From the NCBI RefSeq assembly GCF_905147045.1, contig NC_065891.1, positions 9,309,001-9,373,000 on the forward strand: a DNA stretch of 64,000 bases, written 5' to 3'. The translations under genes were made by a program, and so were the position numbers. The DNA is from Nymphalis io. Lineage: Eukaryota > Arthropoda > Insecta > Lepidoptera > Nymphalidae. The notes beneath the pieces are model-generated. The model worked only from the letters and a program-made list of their open reading frames with translations. It did no database searches and was not told where the DNA came from. Positions 40,256-52,406 of the stretch are shown one piece after another (the stretch's first letter is position 1; every line of letters starts with the position of its first letter).

Positions 40256-42546
40256 CTATGTGATGGCGCACTCCACGGGCTCGTGCGCGGGCAGGCGCTC
40301 GGCCAGCAGCGCGGCCACGGCGCGCGCCAGGTACGTCATGGTACCGAAGCGGCCGCTGGGCGCGCTGTCGTACAGCAGCTGGCACACGCCCGCCGCGCCG
40401 CCGCACACCAGCGCGCTGCCTGCCGCGCCCGCGTCTCCCGCGCCCTCCGCGCCGTCCGCGCCGTCCTTGGCGCAGCACAGCGTGGCGTCGCCGGCGCAGC
40501 GCGTCTATAATTGGAGCAACATGTCATCATTAGGATCTAGTGAGGAGCACATTATTATTAATCACGATTGAATGACGTTCCATAAACCGACCTGGTCCTC
40601 TAGAAATATTTGATTAGCTTTGTGAACCAAATGTTCAACCGTGATTGTCCCTCCGAGATGGTTGACGGCCTTGTACTCTACGACCAATGTCAGCACCATT
40701 AGGGCCTCCACGACCAGCTGACGGTACTCCGGTTGTGGGATCGAATTCAGTACGGTTTCCACTGCTAGGGCGAACTTTAGCTCGCCCGACGTCATTTCTT
40801 GGGTTAAATTTGGCTGTAGTACCTTGCCTTGTATCACTAGACCTTGACACTAAAATTTAAAAATGGAAACATTAAAAAGGAAATGCATTCTTGCATTTAA
40901 TAATGCACATATAATACTTTCACCTCTACTACATTTGTTACGAATGAACTATAAACAAGTGGTACCTTTTCTAAAACTGCCCACACTCGCTGATAGAAAT
41001 CTCTCGGAACGCGATTTAATGCCCCGTCGAGACGTCTGCGTCTCAACCATTGTCCTTGCCGGTCTGGTTCAGTTATTGGTGCTAAAAGTATGCAATTTTA
41101 AAAAAGTTCGTACTACAGTTACAAGTGAAAATTTATTTCACGGGCAATTAACATAAAGTACTTACTTATATATTATTTTAGTATATTATTTATTACCTTC
41201 GTCTATGGTACCCTGGAGTCCTTGACCTTCCAATAGAATTTGAGATTTCTTTGTGTAGCGATTTGATTTGTTGCTCACAATCGAAAAATTGCCTCGGCCA
41301 ACTGTAAACACATATATAATTCATTTTATTAAAATATTATAATATCTACTATTGTTACTTTAAAGTGCAATTTTAATTGGTCGCTTGTGACTTGTGCTTT
41401 ATTAAGACAATTTTTTTATAAAATTTATTTTAAAATAAAATAATAAAGAAACGATAATGATTATAATATTATATAATAACTGAAACGAGATAAAATCTTG
41501 CAAATTATATGATAAAAACTATATTCTTTGGATATTAAAAGTTATATACAAATATTTTTTGTGCAAATTGGTCGTGCAAATTGAGACATTTAAAATAATA
41601 TAATTTAATTAATAACTATACAACTATTGCTACTAATAATCAACTAAAAAAATCTGCCAAGTGTGACTAACGCACAAAGGATCAATTTTATGGTAATTTT
41701 AATCTTGATTCTTTTTTTCTAACAAAAAAATTAGGCTTCAAAGTAAATGATTTTAATTTAATTAATCAAAAAGTTGATAGTGTGCTATAAGCCTAATATA
41801 TATATTTTAACTACAGTGTTAGTTAAATTTTAAAGGTATTTATATTTTTACTAAAACAATTAGTTACGTTAAAAAAATCAACTCCACAATATTAAAATAA
41901 AGGGACGTATGCGGGTACACAAAACATAACATAAGCATTGTCCACACTAAACGTATAACTCGCCTTTATCTTTAGCGAACTTTTCCTTAATATCAATAAT
42001 TGAGTTGGCTGTAAAAAAACATTGGCGTGTATTATATTCTAAATAATATAAACATAATTATATAAAAATGACTATAGAAAATATATCGATAAAAAATTTT
42101 GCTTTACGACCAAAATTTTGTATGTATTACGTAGACGACGACTACGTAAAGGACACGTTTTTTTTTTAATTTAATTGTATTTAATTTGCGAAGGCATAAT
42201 GACATAATGCACATAATTATTCTGTTTTAGATAACCCTACAATACTCAGAAAATTAGTATTAGTAAAGTGAGTATTTTAAAATATAAATTGTGATTGTTT
42301 ATCACAGTTTATATTTTAAAATACTACTTTTATAAATGAATTCTTACCGCTATTGATAGCAAATTCTTTGCCGCTAAGTATGTGGTGTAGGAGATTCTTC
42401 ATTTCGAAAGGCGATAAATTGAGTAAATATTCTGAAGCTTCCTCTCCGTCACAGGATAGCGTACGTGAGAGTTCCGTTGCCATTACCTATTGCAAATTTA
42501 TACTATTAGTCTAAGAAGCCACGACACTAAATATATATTTATATAC

Positions 42547-42578
<32 letters not shown>

Positions 42579-45500
42579 AAAGGGACGACGATGGACGACT
42601 TCTTTATATATCGACTCCATGCTTGTAAAAAAATTAACCATGCTAATAAAAAAATATATTCACAGTGATAACACAAACAGTGTCCACCGACATCCATTTT
42701 TATATACACATGAATATTTTTAAGGAATTACCGGGAATATAAACTTACTTGTATTATGAGTCCAACCCTCAGACGCAACATCTCCAGGAACAGCTGGGGT
42801 TCAGTTCGTATGAACATAGCGAGGTACACTAACAGCTCTTGGGTTAACATGGCTGTACTTTCATCATCACCATATGCCTAAAATATAATAATATAACATA
42901 TTTAAAACGGACTAAAGTAGAACGAATGAGATGCGATTTTTTATTTAAATAATGCATGCAGTGATTCATCATAGTGATTATTGGTCACCTTAAAACATTT
43001 TATAGTAAATGAAAGATGCTGAATCTATTTAATAATTACCTTTTTATCATCATTTCCATGTTTTTCTCGACGTAAAGACTGCATGCAATAAAACGTTATA
43101 TGTGATTATTATTTTTATGATATATGATAATGTATAATTATTTATTTGATAATTATATGATTGTCAATGCACAAACGAAATTCGTAACATTTAATATTAT
43201 ATAAGCTAATTAATGAAAATGAAAAAAAAATATGTTTTATTAATTACAATTAAAGCATAACAATCTAGTTGCAAACCCCTGTACTAGGTAATATTTTTTT
43301 AATGTAACTCTTGTGTGCCTGTAAGTGTGTGTGTGTTTGAAAAATACCAGTTATTGTTTTGCCGCGTTATAACTTAACTATTCTGCTTAACAGCGAGGCA
43401 TAAGATACGGCCATATAAGCAAAATGTTTTTTTCGTTTTTAGACGCAATACATTTCAAAATAAACGATAGTATGTAAATGTAAGTACGTAGTCTACATAG
43501 CAACTAGTAAGTCCATTATAAATATAATACGATATATAAGAAAACTTTTGGGGTTATGTAAAACTGTATTTTGGTATGTATACCCATTTGACATGAAGCC
43601 TTGGATATACGTGTATTTGAATAATGTATGGGCGTATATTTTTTATGCCCCCTATAATTAAGAAAGTAACAACCTATTTATATACATTTCTTCTGACCAA
43701 AGGTATAGATAATTAAATGAATGAATGATTAGTGATAATGTTGCCTTGTGAAAAATACTATTTTGTTGCAATGTTTTCCCACTATGACTGTTTTGTCTTG
43801 GTGTGCAATGAAGTGAATTACTATCATCATCTACAAACCACGTGTATAAGGTGTCTTAGTTCATTCTCCGGTAGAGGAGCTATGATCGTATGTTCGTTGT
43901 TCGGCGGCATGCCGACGGTGATCTGTTTCTGCCTCACGAGCAAGTCGGTCACGGCCTTGGCTAGGTCTTCAACTCTCTTCCCGAGCATGCCAGCCGTGTG
44001 TCTCACGAGGCCCCACAACTTCTGACTGCATGCTTTCTCGTAGAGCACCTTAAGTAGGTCTTTAACAGTCACATATTTACCGTTCTCCTGCATACCTAAA
44101 AATATTAATAAAACATTGTAATCACATTTTTAAATCTATATTTGAAATTTTAATTACATAACATTGCCCATTCAGCTGGATGAAATTAAATACTATTTGT
44201 ATTTTTACTGGTGGTAGAGCTTTGTGCAAGCTTGTCTGGGTAGGTACCACCCACTCATCAGATATTCTACCGCAAAACAGCAGTACTTGTTATTGCTGTG
44301 TTCCGGTTTGAAGGGTGAGTGAGCCAGTGTAATTACAGGCACAAGGGACATAACATCTTAGTTCCCAAGGTTGGTGGCGCATTGGTGATGTAAGCGATGA
44401 TTAACATTTCTTACAATGCCAATGTCTAAGGGCGTTGGTGACCACTAACCATCAGGTGGCCCATATGCTCGTCCGCCTTCCTATTATATATAAAAAAAAA
44501 TAGTAAATACTAACGATGATCGAGATGATGAACCATACTATTGTTAAAGTATATTCCTCTCAATCAAATGGTGGAAACTGCTGTACAATTCAGTAGCAAA
44601 ATATGACCATGTATAAACAAGTGTAGTGTGTAATAATATATTTATTCATAATGTTTATTTATTTTTTAATTCATCGATGCACATTGAAAAGTTTAAAAAT
44701 ATAAATATTTCTTAGTCGTTTAAAGCTTACATATCTTACTTTATAAAGTAAAATTCTGATAACATAAACGCACCAGTATTAAATTCCAGTCCATGTGTGT
44801 CAACCAAGTACTGCAGGATGTCCCCTTGCTCGTCGAGGCTCTCCGTCTCTCGCAGCATCGCTATCAGTTCATCCGTTTCTTGTTCAGCATATATGTTCTG
44901 AGATTCTGATATCGTTCGATTTCGTAGTACGTTTTTCACTGTAGCTGAAAACATATTTTTAACAGTTAAACATGTAAAACGGCCAATTTCTTAACTGTAG
45001 GAGTAAAGTATTGTATAAGTATTGTTGTGTTCCTGTTGGAAGGGTGAGTGAGCCAGTGTAACTACAGGCACCAGGGACATAACATCTTAGTTCCCAAAGC
45101 TGGTGGCGCATTGGCAATGTAAGGGATGGTTAATTTCTTACAATGCCAATGTCTATGGGCGTTGGTGACCATATGCCATTACCATCAGGTGGTTCATATG
45201 CTAGTCCGCCTACCTATAAGATATATAAAAAAAACCTAAAATAATCTATAAGATTGAACACAGCGAAATTTTTATGGGAATTTTGGAAGAAAAAAGAAAG
45301 TGGATTCATTAATCCCTAAAAAAATATTGTATACAACATTATTCTTTTAAGGATTAAGGAAATAAATAAAGATATTATATTAAATAATAACTGTTTGTTG
45401 TGCATACTAAAGCTGAGTTTTTAGTAAATTATCTTATTTTATTTACTCCTCCTGTATTTATCGTTACTCCTCCTGGTTTAAAATAAACTATAGTAAAAAC

Positions 45501-48500
45501 TTTCGTTGGCTGGCTAATGAATTATATGTAAATTTATTATATATTAATATTTATTCTTGCATCGTGTTAAATACAAATAAATAAATTTAACATAAACACT
45601 TCATCTACATAGATAGAGTATGGTGATAAAATAATACATATAAGGACTAACCTTCTTCTTTCGGAGGGGGTGGTGGTGATTCTTTGTTTGTCTCAATTGT
45701 AGGTGTCGTTATTCCCAAACTTGTAGTCGACGTACCCCTGAATTATCATGAATATTTTTATACTACAACGCTATAAAACTTTGATTGTGTTGCTCAGTAA
45801 TTTAAATTTTTTATGCTTAAAAATGCTTCGAAAAAACATAATTTGATTACAAATTAAGTTAAATTCGATTGAACATATTACAATATATATATATATATTT
45901 ATCTTAAAAGGGCTGTGAGAAGTTGACGTCATATAATTAAAATTATGTCATCCATGCCATATGTACACAAGAAAAAAAATTAGAATACGATTCTAGTATC
46001 AAAAATAATACATAGATAATTTTACTGACTTGGTAAAAGCGCGTTTCTTTGCTTCTTCAGGTGACGGACTACGTCCTGGGTCTACCTCTAGACAAGATTG
46101 TTTCCTTTCAAGCAAGTGCGAACCGACGTATTCTCCTTCCATTCCTAGAGTTTCGGCTATAAAAAAATAAGACTCGTAAAGTTTTAACTAAGCAGCACAT
46201 TCATTTGTTTCGAAAAAAAAAAACATATTAAGTGGTATCCTTATCCTAAATAATAATATAACAGAATTACTAACTGGCTGACTGACATTAATGCACAGCC
46301 CAAAAAAGGCTTCTTTTTCACAGTAGGTGAGCACCGAGAAAAGATTTATTAAATTTAATTCCTATGGTAGTGATAAAGGGGATAAAAGTTTGCACGAAAA
46401 TCCTCTGTTCTTGAAGAAAGAGCTATGGAAATTGGTATTTATCAATTCTCAATTATGATGTGACCAAAGTGGAGGAGTACATTATAAGGAAGAGTATGTA
46501 GTGGCGGATTGGCCAACGATGTATAGTCGGGTACTACGCTCTACAAAGCCGAATAAAGTGAATAGGCATCTTCTAGGCAAGCGCGCTCCATCTTAGACTG
46601 TATCATCACTTTCCATCAGGTGTGATAACAGTCTAGCATGTCGCAAAATTAAAGATTTAAGACGCCATAATTTAAGTACAACGTCGTCTATAAGCGGTTT
46701 TCGGAAACGTCAAGTAGTACGCTTGAGTAAGGTCGATACAGGAATTCAGAGAGCCCACTCGACAGTTAATAAATAATGAGTTAATGATTTGAGATCGGAT
46801 ACTTGAGGTTTGCTGAACGCTTTCGTGCAAGGGACTTGGGAAAGGAACTCCGGGGCGAACGGTCGTCTTCTTGTATCGAACTTGCTGCGTTTCCAACCAC
46901 TGTAATCGATGTGGTTAATTGTTATTTTGTGATTACTGATTGTAGGCGAACATATAAACAACAGTTGTACGAGACTGAACTTTTACTTTGCGCCTACACC
47001 ACGTCTGATAACGGCTCCGACAACGAATTGCCCCACGTGATCAATACCACCCCGTTATATATTTAAAAAAAATTAGCCGATTGTCTCCTTTCAAAGGTCG
47101 ATGCGCAATATCGGCACTCACAGTCGACGTTGATGGAGCGCGTCTTCTTGATGGCGCCGCGCACGGACATGCGGCGCCGCAGCGCGCGCGCGAGGCGCAC
47201 GGCGGGCGGGCGCGCCAGCACGCTCAGGCGGCTGCTGAACGAGCGCAACAGGTGCTCCTCCAGGTAGCTCTGCACTTGCGGGTTCAGCTCTGAAACGTTC
47301 GCCGGTCACTAGCTTCCGACAAAATTCCGGAAATCCTTCGACCGATTCGTTAACGATCGCTAGGAACCCGGAATTCTTTTGAATTGAATATTTGAATAGT
47401 ATACGACATACTTTTGCTACAATCGTTTATGGAAGATGGTAATCATTTCTACCGTGCTTATATCGGATGTATAATACCTGAGCTGCTTAGGAATGAAAAT
47501 TTACATGCCATGCAATACGACGTTGCACGCGCTGGTATCGCAGTCGCAACTTTTTAAAATTACAAAGGGCGACAGCTAACACTGTATAGGTCTATAAAAC
47601 ATTAAAAACAAAAAAAATCATATAAACATTAAAATTAAAGTTATAAAATATTTATATAGCATTAGACTGGCAATGCCAAGTTAACTAAATCGATGTTTAC
47701 CATTTCCACATCTTTATTAATTATATTATAAGACATTAAATAAAACGGTAGAAAGCTATGAACATTACTCACTATCTGGATACCCATCCTCTTGACTTCC
47801 CAAGAAGCTTAAATTAGTAATGGCTGATGTACTCAAGAAATCGCCGAGGTTTCCAAGAGTCACTCTAGTACCATTAATGTAACCGGATTTTAATTTTTTC
47901 ATTGTTGTTATCATTGCCATCGGAATTCTACCTTGATCTAAAAATATTACACATTAGAAAGTATTTATAAGCATATTAAGGAAGCGTAAATATAGCTAAA
48001 ACTGGGATCGCAAAAGTCAACATAATATGTTTATGAAAAATAAACTCAAATGAAATTATCGCAGGCCGAATGAGATTTTATAAAACATGCTTTTAAAAAA
48101 TAAAATTGTATATTATGAATTATATTGTAACAAAACTTTAAAAACGTAAGATAAAATGCTACAATCCCTTAAATATAACTAATTATATAAAAATAAAAAT
48201 TCGATGAGAAATAATATGACAAAATTATCAATTACTAAAATAAAAGCAATAACACATGTACTTGTGTAAATGATAAAATAAATAATAAGCGCATTACATA
48301 TAAACAAATACATATAGATTGATGTAATGTTTACCTAACAGGTACTGTGTAGCAAGTAAAGTGATGGTCGGTCTTCCAAGCATTTGTTTCCAGCTCATAC
48401 CAAGAAATGCGACGTTTGCTGTAAACGTGCTCGCAAGCAACGCTGGGTCACGCGTCATGTAGTACTCTTCGTAGTCAAAATTCTATAAAGCCATGCGGGA

Positions 48501-51500
48501 AAAATCTTATATATGATATATTTAAGGTTAATATTTACAATACTGCTGCCCCTACCAGAACATATGTTCAATGAAAATTGTTAATATAATATTAAATGGA
48601 TAGCAAAACTATGAGATTTTATTATCAACAAATATATAAAGTAGTATACACAAGGGGTAGCAAGCACAAATTTAAGAGCATAAGACACAAAAATACCTAA
48701 ATTCATGTCATTCAAAGTCAAAACCACAAGCGGTCTCCCAAGAAGATTTTGCCATGAAGACTTCAAGAAAGCAATTTCAGCTTTTAGCATGTCAACCATC
48801 AGTTCATAGTCAGAAGCTATGAAGAATCGTTGCATGTCAGAAAACTATTAAATCAGACAAAGTGTGAATTAAATTTTAGAAGCAAAAAAAGGAAAAACAA
48901 AATGAATAATGAGTTGTCTTGAATATTTTATGTTATGATTTGATTTTACTTATATATTAATTGAAATTATAGGAGCACTTTGACTCAAGACTTTGAAATA
49001 TAAGATTATGAATAAAAAATAATAAGTCCCATTTGTCCAGTTTTTCCAATTTTCGCCAGGTTCTTTATATTATTGAAATAGTATAGTTAAAATTTGTATT
49101 TTACCTGTTTAATGTCTTTTCCTTTTTATATCCCAAACCCAAATTATTTATTTATTATTATAGAAACAAAAAATAAAAATATATAGTTTGGAAAAGAAAC
49201 ATTCAATGTTTAGAATTTAGTTTGTAGTTCATTTTAATAAATCATGATATCCTTCTGCTGCCGGGGCTTAATATGACCGTTTGAGCCCCGGCAGCCATTC
49301 CAAACGGAGACTAGCCTTATGATAGTGCACAAACTCAAGTGCACTCTCTATTCCATTAGCCTCATAATTCAATGGGACTGCCAATTCAACACCACCAGAA
49401 AGAGTTGCGGTGCAGGAACAATGGTTTAAAGTGCAGTTACAGTACAGTACAAGTACAGTTACTTTAACACTAAAATTTTGTAAATATAAATAGATGTTCT
49501 GTTTGAGTATATTATGAAATTGAATTAAAAATGATACAAATTATTTTCTTATTATATACTCACTTGAGGCGTAAAAGCAAATATACGCTCATGTAGTGAA
49601 TACAATTTGCTTGTGCTAAGAATGCCAACATCCCGTGACTTTCTTCCAGATAATCCGAGTTTCTTATTACGACCTTTAAGGTTAAGAACAAAATTAATTA
49701 TTATCAATCATAATTAAGGATGGCAATATTTGTTTATACAATCTAGGTTATATCAACTTTATTTAGTAACTAGCTTTCTGTATAAAATTTTTTTTTTTTC
49801 TGAATTAGACATAACAATTTTTTTTATATCTTTAAACATGCAGTATTTTTTTTTACCTAAATATGTATATAAATGGCTGAGAACTCTGGCTGGTTGTACT
49901 TCAATGGGAGCTACCTCACTAATTGTTTGTACATGCAAGTCATGTTCAAGAAGTTTATCCCTGATTTCATTATCTTCAGCTAATATCACAATCTGGACCA
50001 CAACATCTGGTTTCTTTTCTGAACAAAGTCTTCTATTTAAAGGATCTAGTTCTCCAACTGCCAAAAATCCCTAAAATGTTATAGACTTTATTAAGTAAAA
50101 ACATTCCTTTCTTTGTAAAATATCAAATAAAAATAAAGTTTGATTTAGAGCTGCACCATTTTTTATACCAACCTCTCTTTCATAGTGGTTAATATGATGA
50201 ACATTTTTAGGTTAAGAATTGTACCATCAATCTGTACAAGACTATAATTTAAAAAAAAAAAACTAATTAGTCTGTTACGTGTTGGTGATAACTTATCAAC
50301 TAACATTAACTTATCAATTAACAATTGCTCCAAATACATAGAAATAAGCATATATATACATACCTCTTGCAATAGTTTTCCTAGTATATATAGTGACTGA
50401 GCCCATATAAATGGACATCTTCCCAGTGGTATTCTTTCTTGACTGCCTGGTTCTAGTTGTTCCAAATGTGCTTTGTCTCCTGGTACCGAATACAATTCAG
50501 GCACCAATTTTATGCCATCATCTTTTCTTATCATTATTTTCTCTAGTTTTTGCATGTATTCAGTAACATTGTTCTTATCACCTCGAAAGCAGTAATCTAG
50601 TATAAGGTAACAAAAAAATAATGGCCATTCACATTCTATATTTTCAAACATTCTTAATTCCCAAGGTTCATAATAAAGTCTACTGGGGTCTTCTCTTGGT
50701 GTTTTGTGACCATCTCTTAAAAATCTCTTACAACCATATTTTCCCTGAAGCTTTGAAACAATTATGTCTCTAGTTTTAGCTATAAGCTGTGGATCATCAA
50801 CAGCAAACGCTGGATAGCTTATGATTGACAGCAAACCAGAGTCCAATTCTTTGCTGTTAGATTCTCTAGGCAACATTGACTGCAAGACAGCTTGACATTT
50901 TTGAGCCTCATCTGCCAAGACATGTATGACACTTGAAGGTCCTCCACGAGCACCAAAAAGGTCCAGCTCATTCATAGCTTCTAAAGCTGCTTTGGCCATA
51001 CCAATTGAACTAGCGTTGAGTTCAGGTAGCCCATGATTTGTTTTATCTCCTCTTTCCCAAATTCCATAATCAGGAGTGCAATAGGCGGATTCAATATAAA
51101 AAACTAAATTCTGGATGAATGCAACTTCATCTAGAGAAAATACTATTTGCAAACCAGATGCAGTCATTTGAGCTAAAATGAGGAGATATAATGAAATAGC
51201 ATCAATCTGCAAATGTCCCCATTCATTGTCCTTAACAACAGTTCCTCCAGTTATAGAGGAGTACTTTGCATGAAGAGAATCATGAGGGTGCTGAGTGCTT
51301 TTAAATTTCTCTACCTTGTCTTTTTGCTGCATCATAGCCATAAGGAGACCTATGGAAAATAGAATTGTTTGATAATATTATCATAACTTGATACGTGATA
51401 AGGTCTAACTTAAAGTCAAAATATACTAGCCTCTCATCAGTTTTACGCAGCTTTGTTCTAGCTCATATGTTTTAGCACGATCTTCATCCTGGTCGGCAAT

Positions 51501-51689
51501 CTTTTTGAATGCCATGGACAGTCCCCAAACTGCCAATATGCAATAAAGGTTGTCTCTGATCCACGCATGGTCATTATGAGGGCTGGCTGGAAACAAACCC
51601 GTAACCGGTTGCTGATGGTCTAAAATTAACTTATGTACAACTCTCTGGTAGTAATCTAAACGGACGCCTGAATTACTTCGAGTTCTCAT
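40256..51689 (-). CDS. PHKA: Phosphorylase b kinase regulatory subunit alpha
   Basis: Alpha regulatory subunit of the (alpha-beta-gamma-delta)4 kinase that activates glycogen phosphorylase in response to calcium and PKA. Exons: 51431-51689, 50364-51349, 49857-50070, 49564-49673, one of 48697-48844 or 48335-48482, 47773-47937, 47122-47289, 46030-46156, 45652-45737, 44774-44944, 43839-44095, [43040-43078], 42749-42877, 42348-42486, [41964-42008], 41197-41301, 40966-41081, 40592-40849 and 40256-40504. Without the bracketed cassettes the product has 1228 residues, like human PHKA1/2. N-terminal glucoamylase-like region: TGLFPASPHNDHAWIRDNLY, QWGHLQ-type WGHLQIDA, GIWERGDKTNHGLPELNASS. C-terminal block: LLHHILSGKEFAI, RRRRLDGALNRVP, LLYDSAPSGRFGTMTYL. 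The protein ends CAIT, a CaaX box like the farnesylated CAMQ of mammals. Intron 1 has a GC donor. Alpha and not beta: the start MRTRSNSGVRLD and the CaaX end. Confidence 0.95.
41964..42008 (-). CDS. PHKA: In-frame 45-nt cassette exon of PHKA, GC donor
   Basis: Lies between the exons 42348-42486 and 41197-41301, which already join in phase without it. It follows TTTTTTTACAG and reads ANSIIDIKEKFAKDK, phase 1 on both sides, 15 codons without a stop, then AAAG followed by GCGAGT, which would be a GC-AG donor. A hairpin occupies the intron just before it. Coding character and both splice sites are seen; use in mRNA is inferred. Confidence 0.55.
42271..42325. repeat. Near-perfect 25-bp inverted repeat in a PHKA intron
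   Basis: Arm 42271-42295 (AGTATTTTAAAATATAAA then TTGTGAT) pairs with 42301-42325 with a single mismatch, across a 5-nt loop. In the transcript it begins 22 nt after the donor of exon 42348-42486 and precedes the cassette exon 41964-42008. The loop is too short for an ordinary microRNA precursor. Confidence 0.85.
42535..42581. repeat. TA-rich microsatellite
   Basis: Runs of TA with occasional TTTA interruptions inside a PHKA intron. Similar short TA tracts occur at about 45885-45901 and 53403-53419. Confidence 0.8.
43040..43078 (-). CDS. PHKA: In-frame 39-nt cassette exon of PHKA
   Basis: Preceded by TTGCATGCAG and followed by GTAATT, phase 0 on both sides, encoding SLRREKHGNDDKK. The neighbouring exons (43839-44095 ending LIHV, and 42749-42877 starting AYGDDES) join directly in the family consensus, so this 13-residue charged insert must be optional or lineage-specific. 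Inference from splice signals and phase. Confidence 0.6.
44196..44503 (+). mobile_element. Repeat family B, longest copy
   Basis: Starts near GGTGGTAGAGCTTTGTGC, includes ACCACCCACTCATCAG, AAGGGTGAGTGAGCCAGTG, GGACATAACATCTTAG and ends ATCAGGTGGCCCATATGCTC, then TA- and A-rich tail. The 9-bp TAAATACTA at 44187-44195 and 44504-44512 flanks it. The A-rich tail and target duplication indicate retrotransposition (SINE or the 3' end of a LINE); related repeats are abundant in butterflies as far as I know. In a PHKA intron, antisense to the gene. Confidence 0.85.
45010..45232 (+). mobile_element. Repeat family B, 5'-truncated copy
   Basis: Matches the copy at 44196 from TGTTGTGTTCC to the tail with A-run, and lacks the first part. 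It sits 500 bp downstream in the next PHKA intron. Confidence 0.82.
46500..46665 (+). mobile_element. Decayed interspersed repeat
   Basis: Contains CATCTTAGACTGTATCATCACTT and CCATCAGGTGTGATAACAG, which I recognise as close to the 3' end of a widespread lepidopteran retroelement. No tail or duplication can be defined. Region 46740-47060 next to it also looks non-intronic in composition but I cannot name it. Confidence 0.45.
48335..48482 (-). CDS. PHKA: PHKA mutually exclusive exon, version b
   Basis: 148 bp, phase 0 in and 1 out, encoding NFDYEEYYMTRDPALLASTF through GMSWKQMLGRPTITLL. It aligns with the human alpha segment that reads FIDQQQFYLALDNK to GQPTITF. The GQPTITF match is better here than in version a. 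Acceptor GGCTTTATAG, donor GTAAAC. Confidence 0.85.
48697..48844 (-). CDS. PHKA: PHKA mutually exclusive exon, version a
   Basis: Also exactly 148 bp, phase 0 in and 1 out, encoding FSDMQRFFIASDYELMVDML through SSWQNLLGRPLVVLTL. About 15 of 49 residues equal those of version b, with the W and LGRP core shared. Only 214 nt separate the two. Including both would shift the frame, so only one can be used per transcript. Confidence 0.85.
49250..49440 (+). mobile_element. Decayed lepidopteran interspersed repeat
   Basis: Contains GTGCACTCTCTATTCC, CTCATAATTCAATGGGACTG and AACACCACCAGAAAGAG in the order of a repeat I know from moth and butterfly genomes. At its left end CTGCCGGGGCT (49257-49267) and AGCCCCGGCAG (49283-49294 region) form an inverted repeat. 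In the intron between PHKA exons 49564-49673 and 48697-48844. Confidence 0.5.
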
Positions 51690-52406
51690 TTTGGATGATG
51701 TAATTGCGCACTTTCTATCAAATGTGAACAAAAGAAACACGGATAAGCATTTTTAAATACATTATATTTTTACTAATTATTTTCTTCGATATGTCATTTG
51801 AAAGTCGTGATTGTCATTGTCATTTTAATAATTATTATTTGAAAGTTATTTTATGTCAAGTGCTGCGAGTTCCCATATCATTCCCATTTGTTAATTATCC
51901 AAATAATATTCTGGAACATTTACTGAATCCTCATAACCAATATTATCAACTAATAATATGTAGAAATTATGAATACAGATTGTGAAATATTTCTTACCAC
52001 TAATAATAGTATAATATTCTGATATATTATTGTAATATATATTTCATAGTCATCATTTTTATCGCTGGAAAAATGCTTAAGCTTTTTACAAAAAGTCTTG
52101 CCATCCCTTGATTACAATAGACTTAACGACAAATTTGCTAAATTTACAATAGTGTAGTAAAATTGTGCCTTGTTTATCGTGTTAAACGCGAGTAAGTTAA
52201 CCTGGTTAGTAGCATTTTGCACCGTGTAGCCCGGCTTTAATAATGACGTTGACAGCTGTATTGGCACAATTTTTGTTGACGTTTTGAATTGAATATCTAT
52301 GTTTTCTAGTTACATACGTACCTATTTAGTTCAGATTTTTTTCAATCATTTTTTAGATTGTTTTATAAATGGTTTATATTCTTAATTTGTTAATGTTTTA
52401 TTAACA
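51690..52406. promoter_or_regulatory. Divergent promoter region, PHKA and glycoprotein gene
   Basis: 717 bp between oppositely directed start codons. AT-rich; no defensible core promoter motif. The frame extending upstream of the PHKA ATG (to 51740) lacks the family start and is probably 5' UTR. Confidence 0.5.

Noticed and set aside
42271..42325. MicroRNA precursor
   Set aside because: The stem is near perfect but the loop is only 5 nt and the sequence is very AT-rich; animal pre-miRNAs have larger loops and internal mismatches.
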